From Burkholderiales bacterium Ga0077544 (GTDB taxonomy: Bacteria > Pseudomonadota > Gammaproteobacteria > Burkholderiales > Burkholderiaceae_D), in contig LNEU01000017.1 in assembly GCA_001464355.1 (NCBI GenBank), forward strand, positions 23,824 to 87,823: a stretch of 64,000 nucleotides of DNA. Reading direction: 5' to 3'. Below the pieces are notes generated by a model. The model was not told where the DNA came from, did not search any database, and saw only the letters and a list, made by a program, of their open reading frames with translations. A program made the position numbers and the translations under genes. Below, in pieces: positions 10,601-25,600 of this stretch; position 1 is the first letter of the stretch, and every line of letters begins with the position of its first letter.

Positions 10601-13600
10601 CCGGCATTTCTCTGGATACGCCCTTGTCGTTCCTGAATAACGGTGCTGGCGTCAGTTCTACAGACAATACGCTTGCGATTAGCATTAGTCTTGCTGGCGT
10701 TCCTGTCACGGTTGATTTAAAAGCCGCGGAAACTGTGCAAGATTTGTTCGATGCGATTCATGCCGCCGACGCAAGACTAACTGCAACTTTGAATGCCGCC
10801 GGTGATCGGATTGTCATCACGTCGAGCGTAGCGGGATCTCTGGTCGTCGCTAATTCCGGCGTATCGACAGTTGCAACCAATCTTGGTCTGCTCGGTGGTA
10901 CCCAAGCCGGTTCTACGTATACAACTGCTGTGATTGCAGCCGGCTATGTGACACTGGATGGTGGTGCAGGCGACGACGTGCTAACAGGTACGTCAGGCAA
11001 CGATTTCCTCACCGGCGGTGCAGGTGCAGACAAGATCCATGGTGGCCTTGGCGTTAATACATTGATCGAAGAGCGCGCATCCGGGGCGACCGGTAATACG
11101 ATGACCTTGACGAATACATCGTTCAAAGTAGTTGGTGAAGGTGACGATACTCTTACTGGCATTCAGAAGGCCGTCCTCAAAGGCGGTACCAAGGTTGATA
11201 CCATCAATGCGGCTGCCTTCTCAGGCGGCGTCACGTTTTACAGTAACGGTGGCAAGGATATTCTGACTGGCGGCACTGCCAACGACGTCTTCTATATAGA
11301 TGTTGCAGGTTTGACCGGTACTGATAAAGTCACAGTGGATACGACAGCGGGCGCGGACAAGGTCTATATCCTAGGTGCAGGCGATATTACAGCTGCTGAT
11401 TTGAACTGGTTGCAACTGACAGGCGCGACCACCGCCGAGGTGGTTTTCAAAGGCGGTACAGGTAACCTTACCGAAAACATCGTTTCTGGCGGAGCCAACC
11501 TGTCGTTTGAATATGACACGTTCAACCTCAACGGCAAAACGATCAACACCGATAGCACGACCAATGCCGGCAGCATTTCGATAACCGCCGCGCATATCAA
11601 CTTGAACGGTATCTTGAGCGCGATCAGCTTAGGTGCCGGCACTCATGGCTCCATCACGATCAATGCGCAAGATACGTTGAGAGATTTCAGCGGTCAGGGT
11701 TTTGCCAATATCGATTTCAATGAAGCTACGGTTACCGTTGTCGGCGCAAATATCACTGGCGGCAACGTCACGATCACCGCCACCGCAGCGGCACAACGCT
11801 ATGACATTTCCTATGGTGATTCAGGTATAGGCGGCAAGCTGACGAGTGCAGCACAAGGCGCACTGGCAGGCATGGAAACCATGGCGTTGATCGCCGGCGT
11901 CGCCATTTCGACCTCGCGTGCGACGATTAGTATCGATAGCACAAGCGTTATTACCGCCAAGGGAAATTTTGTTGCGCTCGCAACGGCAAAAGCCATTTCC
12001 GCACCGAATCCAAAAGGTTTTGGACTTGGCGTCGCGGTCGGTATTGTCAACACGACTGCAACGGTAACTGTGGACGGTACGATCAATGCGACCGGTTCGA
12101 TCACATTGCAATCGAATGCCGATAACACAATCAATGTCGTCTCCCGTCCGAGCTCAATTGCAGCCGCCAGTATTGCGATCGCGATCAGTATCGTTAACTC
12201 GGAATCGACCGCACACGCAACAAACACTTCCAGCTTGACCAGCGGCGGCAGCATTTATATTAATGCCGAAACGATAGATCGCACGCGTACTCTTGGCGAA
12301 GGTAATTCGCCGAAAGACGGTAAGCTCGCGATGGCATTCGTGGTCGGTGTGGAAAACGGAAAAACGCATGCCTATCTGGATGGCAAGGCCGATGCGGGGC
12401 TGAATATAACGGTCTCTGCTTCCACCAAGCAGGCGGACGTTCCGCAAGGCCAATTATTCAAGATGATTCCAGGCGCAGTGAGTGGCGTCAGGGCGTCTGC
12501 CAATGTTGGTATCGATTCGACCGGTAGTTTGCTGGACGATGCTGAAAAATCTTTGTACTCGAAAGCGGGTAGTTTAGGGACTTCAGCGGCTGAGAAAATG
12601 GGCCTGCAAAAAGACGCACTGGATGCTGCGAAGACCAAAGCCAAAGCCAAGGCAACCGGAATTCCGCTGATTGGTGGATTATTCAAGGAAACACCTTCGA
12701 CCAATAAATGGGATGTAGGCGCATCGGTCGCAGTCGCAATCGACACTAATGAAGCGATTGCGCGCATAGGTGACGTCGTCACATTGGGCGCTTCCGATGT
12801 TGAAGCAAACGGCGCGATCTCTGTATTGGCAAAAGTAGAAAGCCGTCCAGACATCACGTCCTCCAGCGCAGTCGAGAATGAAGCGACCAAGGATGAGACC
12901 AAAGGCTCCGTTGCTCAAAATGGTGTGGCAATCGCTATTTCAGTCGGTGTCTATAACAACATTGCGCATGCTGACATCAATGGCAATGCAAACGTAGACG
13001 CGAAGGGCACATTGACGGTTGATGCCAAGACACTGAATCAGATCGATCCTGATACAGCTTGGGGAAAAAATCTTGAGCAGCCCTTTGCTACAGGCGCAAT
13101 GACGCCTGACCATAAAAGTACGGACGGCCCGAAAGAAGTCGCTAACGGCGACACAGTTGAAGTCGCAACCGGACATGCCGCCGGTGGTGACGTCGGTAGC
13201 TGGTATAAGTATCGCGGTGTGCTAGTTCCTGGCTTGCCTGTCGATCTGAGCACGACTGACTTTACCGATAATGCGTTATGGGAAGACGTTGGTTCGCCAG
13301 CCAAATCGGTAGCGACAAACTTCGTTACCAACCTGACTGGTTACCTTAACGACAACCTTGGTTTGGACGATAACTTGGTCGATTCGTGGAGCAACTCCAC
13401 GGCTACGGGGCAAGTTGCGACCAAAGCCGGTTCGTTCACCGCGATGGTGCTGAACCATGATGCGTCAGCGAGTATCAAGAACGGCGCGCAGATCAATCAG
13501 GATGCGAATGGCATCACCAACCTAGATAACTTCCGAGGTGGTTTGCAGGATGTGAAAGTCAACGCGCAAAGCGTTCAACATCTGATCAACTTGGTCGGTA

Positions 13601-16600
13601 ACCTTAAAACGCCGGGTATCAACGGTTCGACCGAAAAAGAATGGTCGCTCAAGAACAGTATCTCGAAGCCAGGTGGCGGCTTGTCGCCGGCGTCGGGCGG
13701 TAGCGGTGTCGGTGCAGCATTTGGTGTGTATGTATTCGACAACAACGTCAAAGCAGTAGTGGAAGATGGCGTCCATCTGTATGGCAATAATCTCTCAGTT
13801 ACTGCACAAAATGACGTAGTGACAGCCGTGCTCGGCGGGTCTGGCTCCAAAGGCGGCGCGTCAGGCGCTAACGGCGTTGGTATTGCCAACGCGGTTCTTA
13901 ACGAAACCTTGGCGCAAGTTGGCAACGATGCCTTAATCACGCTCCATAACGGTAACGTGCTCGGTGGATCGCCAGGTTCTGCTTATGTCAGTGCATTGGA
14001 TCGCTCTTATGTATTTGCGGTAGCAGGCGCGGTTGCTTCCGGTGAAGCCAGCGGTACTGGTGTCTCGTTTAGCGTCAACGTAGTTCAGCGCAATACCCAA
14101 GCTGTCATTGGTAGTTTGCTCGGCGATAACGTCGCGGGCACAGGTTCGTTCGTGGCCAACGGCGACGTCAGCGTCAATGCCAAAAATACTGGTGTGGTTG
14201 CCAGCATGGCGATTGCCGGTGCAAAGGCAGCAAGCAATCCAACCAATCCTCCAGCCGCAACACCCCCAGCTTCCAATTCAGGCACGGGCGGTACGCAAGG
14301 TGCCGACGGTTCTGCACAAAGTCAGGCTGATCTGACCAGTTGGCAAGACAAGATGAAGGCGGTGCTGGCGGAGATGAATAAAGCGCCAGCCGAAGTCAAA
14401 GAAGCGACCAAGGAACCCGCTGAATCCAAAGGTAGCTCCGCCGATTCTGGCGCTGTTACTGTCAACATCATCTACGACAACACGCGTGCTTATGTGCATC
14501 GTCTGGGTATCTTGACAGTTGACGATCTGAAGATTGATTCGGTCGACAATACGATCGTTGCATCGTTGGCCGGCGCAGCGTCGGTGGCCAAGCCTTCGAC
14601 CCCGGGCAAGGATGCGAAAGCGATGGCTGGCGCGTTTGGCTTCAATTTCTTTGGTGGTTACAACGAAGCCTTCCTTGATTACGTCACGACTCTGACTGCT
14701 AATACGGTCAGCATAGAAGCAGCTCGTACCGGTTGGATCGTTGCGTTGGCAGCTGGTGTTGGCGGTGCTTCTGGATCAGGCGGCAAAGCGATCGCCGGTT
14801 CGGTTGGTGTCAATGTCACTGATAACAAAACAAATTCCAAGTTCGGTCACGTCGGCGGCTCGGTGCTGGGTTTGACTTCGGTCGATGCACACGACGATAA
14901 CAACATCATTAGCGTTGCTGGCGCTGCCGCATTCGGCGGCAAGGGGGGGTATGGCGTCAGTCTGGGCGTGAACGTCCTGACTAACGATATTTCCTCTACG
15001 GTTGATCACGCAAATCTGACCAAGTCGGGCGGCTATCGCGTGACAGCAGATTCTGATGCGATGATCGTCAGTGTCTCGGCTTCTCTCGGTATTGCTACTG
15101 GCGGTGGCGGTGCGGTTGGTACTGCGGTCGGTGGTACGGTGTCGGTCAACATCGTTGATAACTCTGTCTCCGCGAAAATTCTTAACAGTAGTTCGTTAAC
15201 AGGTTCAAGCGGTGAGTTAACCGTTTCCGCAGCGGATGCTTCCGCGATCTACGCATTTTCGGGCGGCTTTGCGCTCGGTCGCAGCAAGGCCTTCGGTGTT
15301 GCTGCAGGCGTCAATATCATCGGCAACGATGTGACTGCTGCGATTGAAGATTCGATCCTGCACGCGACTACGGATGCCAAAGTTACGGCTAGTGAAGAAG
15401 CGACCATCATGTCCTTCGCCATAGGTGGTGCCGGCTCTGAAAAATCGTCGGTTGCCGGTTCGATTGGCATCAATACGATCGTTGACAGTATCGATGCACA
15501 CGTCAAGAATTCGGAAATCTACACAGCAGGTGCTGTTGCTGTCAGTGCACAAGACAAATCGACGCTCGTGTCGCTGGCGGGTGCGGTCGGTATTTCGACC
15601 ACCGAAAAAGGTGTCGGCGTGGCGATCGGATGGAACCGTGTCAGTAACGGCATTACTGCTTATATCAACAGTTCCACTGTTGATAGTTCGGCCGGTTCAA
15701 TTAGCGTTACCGCGAAATCGAATGCACTGCTGGTTGGAATTGGTGCTGCTGGGGGCGGTGGTCAAGGTACCAGTGGTGCAGGAGCACTGATGATCAACTC
15801 GATCGCGAATCAGATCGATGCACACATCAATAATGGTTCTAAGATTACTGCAGACGGCGACGTGACTGTTATCGCGAGTGAAGCAGCAAGCTTGTATTCC
15901 GCATCACTTGCAATTGGCGTTTCTACCAACGGTTCCGCGATAGGTGCAGTACTGTCGTATAACTTTGTTGGCTCGGCTAACAGCATTGCTGATCCTAACT
16001 TGATCTCCATCGCTGATGCACCAGCTGGCAGTGATGCCAACGGTTCGAAAACAGTGACAGTTGCGGGTAGCGATACTGCGACTGCCGCAGGCGTCACCGC
16101 ATATATTGACAGCTCTGCAGTAGCTGCTGACGGTTCGGTCACGATACTTGCCGGTTTCGATGATCCAAGCAAAAACCTGGAATCCAGCCCGCTGTTGGCT
16201 GGTATTAAAAATATTAATCCGTCTACTGTTGTCACCACGACCGATGGCACGATTACCTTTACTGCACCGCACGGTTATCAAACTGGCGATGCTGTCGTCT
16301 ATAGCCATGGCACAGGGACCGATGTTAATGGTCTGGTAGGCGGTACCAAGTATTACGTCATCGTGGTCGACACGAATACCGTCAAGCTCGCTACCTCGCA
16401 AGATAATGCGCTGAATAATAAAGCGATTGCGTTGACCGGTGCGGGCACAGGTAGCAGTCATAGCATCATCAAATTTGTTGCTACCGCCGCTGAGCCTATC
16501 GTCCAGACTATCAATCCAACATCAGCTGTTGACATTGCAACCGACAAGATCACCTCGACTGCACATGGTTTCGCCACGGGCGATGCAGTTCAATATAGCC

Positions 16601-19600
16601 ATGGCACGGGTACCGATATCGGCGGCCTGGTCGCGGGTACCAATTCCTACTATGTCATTGTCGTCGATGCCGATACGATCAAATTAGCGACGACCAAAGC
16701 GAATGCGGTTGCTGGTGTTGCTGTCGATTTGACTGGTAAAGGTAGCGGTACTACTCACGTCTTGACGCAAGTTCTGGCAACGGCGACTCCGCCAGTTGCG
16801 ACAGTGTTCGCCTCGTCTGCAGTCAAAGTTTCCAGCGCCTTTAGCGATACGGTTTCGTTCGCCGCGGCTCATGGCTTGAATACCGGCGATGCATTTGTAT
16901 ATCGCAAAGGTGTGACTGCTAATACCGCAATCGGTGGTCTGATCGATGGTGAAACTTATTACGTCATCAAAGTTGATGCGACACACGTGCGTCTCGCATC
17001 GAGCTACGCGGATGCAACTGCGACGGATGCCAAAGCGATTACGCTGACCTCAAAGGATGGCGGTACCGATCACAGTTTTGTTGTCAAGAAAAGCCAAGTC
17101 AATGCAGCCGGTATCGCGATTGCGTTGCCATCAACTATCGGTGCGCAACTTACCAGCGTCACGGTGGCAGGTGCGGGCGGTCAAAATACGGCAGGTGCGG
17201 GCGCTGTATCGCTCAACTTCGTGCGCATGAATGTGTCCGCATATATTTCGAATACCGGCAGCATTGCTGGTGTCGCGCGTGAAGTAAAAGCAGGTAGTGG
17301 CGACATCACAGTAATGGCACGTGATATTTCGCAAGTTAATACAGGCACTGGTTCACTGGGCATCGCACTTGGCAAGAGCAGCGCAGTGAATGCATCGGTC
17401 GGTGTCAATGACATCAATAATCAGGTAACTGCACAAATCGCAGGCGCCAAAGTAACGGCGACCGCAGGCGACATCGTTGTTAGCGCCGAAGAGTCTGCAC
17501 GCATCATCAACGTCGTGATCGGCGGTGCTGCGGCGACTGGCGGCGGCAATGCAATTGGTGGCTCGTTCGCGATCAACTTTATCAAGAACACAGTCGGTGC
17601 AAGTATTCAGGGCGGCACCGCTAATGTTGCATCGACTGTTTACGCATCCAGCGATATCGCGGTAACGGCTAAAGACACTGCATCGATTGCTACATTGGCC
17701 GGTAATATTTCGGCTGCAATTGGCGGCAAATTCGGTGTCGGTTTTGCGTTTGCGGTCAATAGTATTCAAGACAGCGTTACTGCTGTGATTGACAATGCTT
17801 CAGTCGAAGCGCACACCGGTAATATTTTGGTCGAGGCAACGTTTGCCAAACCAAGTTCACTGCCTATCGGCCTTGATGTACAGATCGCAGCAATGGCGGT
17901 CAGTGGCGGTGGTTCAGACACAATTGCCGGCGCAGGTTCGGTTGCATTGAACTGGGTACGCAATAGCGTCATCGCAAAAATTTCTACCATCGGCGCTACA
18001 CAAACGATCAAGGCTGGCAGCAAATTGAGCGTGCTGGCATCAGACAATTCGACCATCAGTTCATTGGCTGGTGCGATTGCGATTTCTGGCATAGGCGCAT
18101 CTGGTGCGTCGGGTGCAATTGGCGCATCGATTGCATACAACTATTTAGGTGGTGATCCTAACCATCCAACCACGACCAATAACAATGTCGTGCGTGCATC
18201 GATTGAAGATATCCTTGGCAGCATCAGCGCTGGCTCACTGGAAATCGGTTCAAGCTACAACGGTGTCATCAATAACATCACAATCGCAGGTGCAGCAGCA
18301 GGCACGTTTGCTCTGGGTGGTGCAGTATCGATCAATCGCATTCGCAATACCAGCGAAGCCTACATTCTGAATGCAGCAAGTGTTACGACGACTGGTACGG
18401 CAGCCGATAGCGTGTCGATTCATGCAGCAGATACATCGACCATTCGCGTACTGGCAGGCGGGGTTGGAATTGCCATCGCCAAAGAAGGAGGCGCAGGCAT
18501 CGCGGCAGGCGTTTCAGTCGCATCCAATGTGATTGAAAACACGGTACGTGGCTATGTGGAAAACGGCAAAATCAACGCTGGCGGCGGCATTGCACTGAGC
18601 GCGAAAGAACAGGCAACAGTTGAAGCATTGACGATAGGCGTAGCCGTTGCTGCCAGTACGGGCGGTGGTGGCTTCGCTGGTTCAGGTGCAGGCGCTGGTT
18701 CGGGTAATAAAGTTAAAAACACGATTTCCAGTTTCATCAAAAACAGTCTGACCGCAAACGGAAAAGGCATCACGGCAGCAGGTCCGTTGACGATCACAGC
18801 CATCGATGAAGCGAACATCAAGGCAGGTGCCGGCGCACTGGCATTTTCCGGTTCTTTCGGTGGTGGCGGGGCCGGTGGTTCTGTCGGTATCTCGATGGCG
18901 ACCAATGATATCGCTGACACGACAGAAGCGTATATCCACAGCGCAGACGTGTCCGTCAATGGTAACGACATCGTTCTGACTGCCACGCAAAATGCAACGA
19001 TACAGGCGCTGACAGTTGGTGGTGCGGTCGGTGTGTCGGGCGGTGGCGGTGGCGGAGCTGGTGTGGGCGCAGCCGGTGCGGGTTCGGGCAACAGGATCAA
19101 GAACAGTGCATTGGTGTCGATCACCAATGGCAGCACAGTCACGACCAGCACCAGTGGTGCAATCAAATTGATGGCGGCCGATACGTCGCGCATCACGGCG
19201 AATGCCGGTGGTCTCGGCATTGGTATTTCTGCCGGTGGCGGTGGCGGCGCAGGCGTCTCGCTCGGTGTTGCAGCTGCAGACAACAATATTGAGAACAACG
19301 TCAAGGCGTATGTCGATAACTCACTGGTGAGCGCGGCAGGCGCAGTCTTGTTATCAGCTAGCCAAACTTCGGTCATCGAATCGCTGAGTATTGGTGGCGC
19401 GGTTGCAGTATCGGCTGGCGGCGGTGGCGGCGCGGCAGTTGCAGCGGCTGGCGCAGGTTCCAACAACACAATCAAAAATACAGTTGCGGCTTATGTCAGC
19501 AATAGCCTGACTACTACTGGTACTAACGGTGTCGAAAAAGGTTTGCGTGCAACCGGCGGCATTACGCTGACGGCAAGCGATGATTCATCAATCACGGCTG

Positions 19601-22600
19601 ATGCCGGCGGTGTGGGCGTCGCGATTCAGGGCGGCGGCGGTGGCGGTGCAGGCGTAGCAATCGGCATTTCGGCAGCAACCAATTCAATCGCCAACACGGT
19701 TGACGCATATATCGACGGCTCGACAGTTACCGCAACGTCCAGCGGAATTTCACTGACGGCAACTGAAACAGCCTCGATTGCTGCCCTGACTATCGGTGGC
19801 GCGATTGCGGGTTCCGGCGGTGGCGGTGGTGGCGTGGGTGTCGGTCTGGCCGGTGCCGGTTCCGGCAATACGGTGACCAATAAGGCGCGCGCAAGAATTC
19901 AAAATAGCAGCGATGTCAAAACGGTGACTAGCGGCGCGATTGCACTGACTGCCAGCGACGAATCCGACATTACAGCGAACGCAGGCGGTGTCGGTATTGC
20001 CATCGCTGGTGGCGGCGGTGGGGGCGTTGGTGTATCGATGGGTGTAGCAGCGGCGACCAACAAAATCCGCAATGAAATTACCGCGATGATCGACAACTCG
20101 ACCGTGACATCGGCCGGTGCATTGTCCTTGTCTGCATCCTCGACTTCGACTATCAAGGCATTGTCTATCGGTGGTGCAGTTGCAGCTGGCGGTGGCGGTG
20201 GTGGTGGTGTTGGCGTAGCTGGCGCTGGCGCGGGTTCGGATAACGATATCGATAACACGATTTCAGCAACTATTTCAGCTAGCAACGACACCAAATCCGT
20301 CACTTCGCAAGGTGCGATGAGCTTGACGGCAAGCGATACGTCGCACATCGTTGCCAATGGCGGCGGTGTCGCGATTGCATTGACGGGTGGCGGTGGCGGT
20401 GGCGTTGGTGTTGCAGTTGGTGTATCTGCAGCGACGAATGCCATCAACAATACAGTTCAATCGTATATCGACAATTCTGTCGTCAAGGTGACGACAGATG
20501 AATTGAAACTGAGTGCAATATCCAGCGCAACGATAGAAGCATTGTCCATAGGCGGCGCACTCGGTGTTGGCGGTGGTGGTGGCGCGGGTGTCGGCGCGAG
20601 TGCGGCAGGTGCTGGTTCAGGCAATACGATAGGCAACACCGTGCTCGCAACAATCCGCAACAGTGCGGTGGTGTCGACAGTCACCAGCGGCAAGATCACT
20701 TTGAGTGCAAAAGATGAGTCCATCATCACGGCGAATGCCGGTGGACTGGGTATTGCGGTTGGCGGTGGTGGCGGTGCAGGTGTTGGTGTGTCACTCGGCG
20801 TAGCAGTTGCTGATAACAAAATCGGCAACACGATCACGGCAGCAATCGACAACGCAAAAGTGACCTCGGCCGGTGCCCTGGAGCTGACAGCGCTTTCGAA
20901 TGCAACCGTCAATGCAATCTCGATTGGCGGTTCGGTTGCAGTCGGTGCAGGCGGTGGTTCTGGCGTCGGCGTCGCAGCGGCAGGCGCTGGTTCCGATAAC
21001 GATATCGACAACACGATTTCGGCATATATCAAAGACAGTAACGATAGTGATACCGACGTTAACAAGAAGAAGACAGTGTCGGCAAACGGTGCGATGACCC
21101 TGAGCGCAACGGATACATCGAAAGTCACCGCGAATGGTGGTGGCATCGGTATCGCAGTCGGTGCTGGCGGTGGCGCCGGTGTTGGTGTGGCGGTGGGTAT
21201 CTCGGCTGCGACCAATGAAATCAATAACACGGTGCAAGCTTATATCGACAATTCCGTCGTCAATGTCACAGGTAATGATCTGAAATTGACCGCGCTTTCC
21301 AATTCGACGATCAAGGCGATGTCGATAGGCGGTGCAACTGCAGTTGGTGGTGGCGGCGGTGCAGGTGTCGGTGTTGGCGCCGCAGGCGCTGGTTCTGGCA
21401 ACACGATTGGCAATACAGTAAAAGCATCCATCCAAAACGGCGCATCAGTCAAAACGACGATTGGTACAGGCGCGCTTGGCGCGATCAGCCTGGAAGCAAG
21501 CGATACATCGAGCATTACGGCAGATGCAGGCGGCTTGAGTCTTGCGGTTGGTGGCGGCACAGTGGGTGTCGGCGCTGCCCTCGGTGTGGCGTTCTCTGAA
21601 AATAAAATCACCAATACGGTCAAGGCCTACATCGATTCGGCGAAGGTCACATCGGCACGCGCGCTCAGCCTTACCGCGAACGAAAGTGCGACGATCAAAT
21701 CGTATGCGGTTGGTGGTGCCGTCGCCGTTGGTGGTGGCGCGGTCGGTGTTGGCGTCGCAGGTGCTGGTGCAGATTCCAGCAACACAATTACGAATACCGT
21801 TAAGGCGTATATCAACGATACGACCACGGATGCCAGCAAAGGCGTCACTGCTGGCGGCAACATCAGCTTGACGGTAACTGACATTGCGTCTGTCATTGCA
21901 AATGCTGGTGGTATGGCAGGCGCAGTTGGCGGTGGCGCAGTCGGTGCTGCTGGAGCAGTCGGTGCAGCTACAGCTAAAAATACGATCAAGAATACTGTTC
22001 AAGCCTACATCAAGTCGTCGTCTGTCGAGGCAACCAGCGGCAATATCGTGTTGAGCGCAAGTGAAAGCTCGACCATTGATGCAACTTCACTAGGCGGTGC
22101 GGTTGCCTTGTCTGGTGGTGTCGCAGCGGCATCCGCTGCCGGTGCTGGTGGTAGCTCGATCAGCACGATTACCAATACCGTCGAATCTTATTTTGAAACA
22201 GCCAATGTCACCACTGAAACCAGCGGCAACATTTCGCTGAGTGCAGTCGACACAGCAAACATTACTGCGGATACCATCGCAGCGTCAGTTGCTATTGCAG
22301 GCGGTGTCGGTGCTGGTACAGTTGCTGTCGGTACAGCATTGGCAAAAAATACGGTTACCAACACGGTTCGTGCTTACAGCCAAGAAACCACAGTGACGTC
22401 CGCAGGGACGTTGGCGCTGACAGCCAGCTCGACTCCAACGATCAGCGCCAAATCGATCGCTGCCTCGGTTGCCGTCAGTGCGGCACCGATCGGTTGGGCT
22501 TTCTCAGGTGCCGGTGCCGATTCTCAAAATACGATCAACAATACAATCTCAGTGTTCATCACTGGTACCAGTGAGACAGTCAAGAGCACCACGACGGCCG

Positions 22601-25600
22601 AGAATGGCATCACGCTGAGTGCATCTGAAACTGCGCGTCTGACGGCCCATGTCGGTTCAGCAAGTGTCGCCGCAGGTTTGGTTGGTGGCTCGGTCGGTAC
22701 TTCCTTGTCCAGCAATACGGTGACCAGCGGCATTAGCGCTTTCATCGACAATGCAAGTGTCACGTCGACCAAGGACAGCATCAGCATTACTACGAATTCG
22801 GACGATTCGATCTCGACGCTGGCCTACGCCACTGCTGTCGCTGGCGCTATCGGCGGTGCGGGTGCAGGTGCTAGTGCGACGTCTGTTGTGAATCCGAATC
22901 TGTCTTCCTACGCTGGCAGTGGCGCGACACTCAGTGCCAAAGAAAAGATCGATGTCACTGCAACATCGCTTAACTCTTCTAACACCAAAACCATAGGTGC
23001 TGCGGGTGGCATGTCGGCGATTGGCACCAGCCTGGCAAGTGCTACAGCGAATGGCTCTGTTCGTGCCTATGTCAATGGTACTGTGACGACGGCAAAGGAA
23101 CTGAATATCAAAGCCTATGCGACTGATTCCGCGAAGGCTGAGAGTTACGCCGTCGCCGGCGGTATCGTTGCTGGCAGCGGTACGGTAGCGACTGCGCTGG
23201 TGTCACCGATTGTAGAAGCGTATATCGGTGCATCTAGTGCTACCGAGATTACAACAACGCAGTTAATTAGTGTGTCTGCCACCGTTAAACCGCGTGCTGA
23301 AGCCTATGCATTTGGTGTCGCTGCGGGTGGTTTTGCGGTTGGTGTGTCGCAAGCAACTGCGACCACTACTCCAACTGTCAATGCTTATGTGGGTGGGAAA
23401 CTCACGACAGGTTCATTGAACGTAAGTGCCGAGCAGGTATTGCCATCCCTAGGTGATTCCGCCTTGGCGAAAGCAACTGGTTCTGCCGGTGCATTGATCG
23501 GCGTGGCATCGACTTCGGCTACCGCAATCAACGGTAAAACAGGTAGCTTGTCTGCCGTCACTGCGTACGTAGCAGACGATGCAACACTGGTCATTCGTGG
23601 GGCAACCACCATATTCGCCAATGCGAAATCGCAACAGACCGCTGATGCCAGCAGTTATGCCGTTGGTCTGGTTTCGGCCGGTGTGGCGCAATCCAACGCA
23701 AAATCAAACACACTGACGTCGGCTTATCTCGGCACAGGCGTCAAGCTTGAGGGTGCGAGTCTGGCGATCACTGCAGTCGGTTACGACAACAACGTGGCAT
23801 TGACGATCGCCGGTAGCGGTGGCGTTTTGGCAGGTGCAGGCGCGACTGCTGACACCAGCAACATCAGCAATACGAGTGCGCTCATTAACGACGGTGTTGC
23901 AACGCGCAACATCACGCTGGGTGCGGACAATGTCTTGCCTATCTTGTTGATTTCATCGACGCCTAATTACAGCACCGATAACGGTGTACGCACTGTGAGC
24001 AATGGCCAGACAGTCGATGTTGGCACTGCTCATATTGGCAATGGCGATGTCGGCACACGCTATCAATACCTCGGTTCCACTGCAAGCATCGATCTGGCAA
24101 CTGCCAATTTCGCCGATACGACGAAATGGAAAGCCATCGGCATCATGGACGGCACAGGCAAGTTGTCGATGTCCGCTGAACATACTGCGGCTTTTAACAG
24201 CACAACTACCACGGTTGCTGGCGGTGCATTGGCGGGTAGCGGTGCAACATCCAATCACACTGTCGATGCCAAAGTCACATCCGGCCTCAATAACGATGTG
24301 AAGGTGTATGCGAAAGACGTCAGTATTCTCGCGACCAGCCATGTGCTGAAAGCAGAGCAGTCTGGCGCAAATATCGCTGGCGTGACCGGTGGTATTGCTT
24401 CGGCAGCTGGCGCTACCAGCGAAACTGTCATCAAGCTGGATACAACCGTCAAGGTAGGCGATCGCTCGCTGCTGCAAGTACGCGGTTACGGAATCACAGC
24501 TGGCGACATGCGCCTAGCTGCCTTGAATGACATTGTTGCGTTTGACAAAGTCACATTGAAAACTGGTGGGGCAATTTCTGGTGCTGGCGCGTACTCCACC
24601 ATCCGTACCGATGGCGTGTTTTCACGTGTACTTATCGGCAACGCAGCGACTGTTAAAACTGTCGGTGCAATTGATATCACTGCACGCGGTCAAGGCACGA
24701 TCTCGGCTATCGTCGATGCAGAGACCTACGGTGCCGCTACTGTGGCAGTAGCGAAATCGGTCACAGATATTCGTCCGGTCAATGAAGTCGTTATCAGCGC
24801 TGATGCATTGTTGCAGGCCGATGCAAATTTGAATGTGTCGTCCGGTACCAGCATCACTTTCAATCGTGATCAATACAAACTGGTTGCACGTACCGATACA
24901 TTTGCCGGTAGCGCGATCCCTATCGACGATGTCGATTCGACCGCGATTCTGTATCAAACCAATACGATTACTGTCGCTGCTGGTGCGAATCTGCGCAGCG
25001 CGCGCGACATCAATCTGAATGCAGAACGTCTCGGCTACGCCGATATGACCAGCCGTGCGAAAGCAGTCAACTGGGCTAGCGCGATTGCCGATGCGATCAA
25101 TGGTTCGGAATCGTTCAGTGGCTCGCTCGACAGCAATGCTGATGGCATAGTCACCATTAACGGTACCTTGACTACCGGTATCGCTCGCACCCAAACCTTG
25201 ACATTGAACTGGGATCCAACCAGCACTGCCAATCCAGCGACAGTCGTCGACTACGGTATTGTTGGCGTCACAACCGGCGATGGCATTACCTATCGTGTTG
25301 TGACCGAGCCGTTGCTCACGGGTCTTGCGAAAGAATTGCAAAATGCGCAATCGCAATTGGCTGCATACCAGTTCTCTGGCAACACCACATTGATCACGTT
25401 CTACACGAACGAAATCGCCCGCATCAAGGCAGATCTTGCAGCAGAAGGTTTGCTCGGCGATCGTGGTCAATTGGTCGACAAATCCGTCACGACAGTGTAC
25501 GTCGATCCAATCTGGGCGCAAGCCGGCATCATCGACATTCGTGCCGACGTCGTCAAAGGCACAGGTAAATTTGATGCGCCAGGCGATGCATCGGTGATCA

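Noticed and set aside
18590..22930. CRISPR-like periodic DNA repeats
   Set aside because: The period of about 195 bp is in frame, codes for a Gly-rich protein repeat, and lacks short identical repeats with unique spacers.
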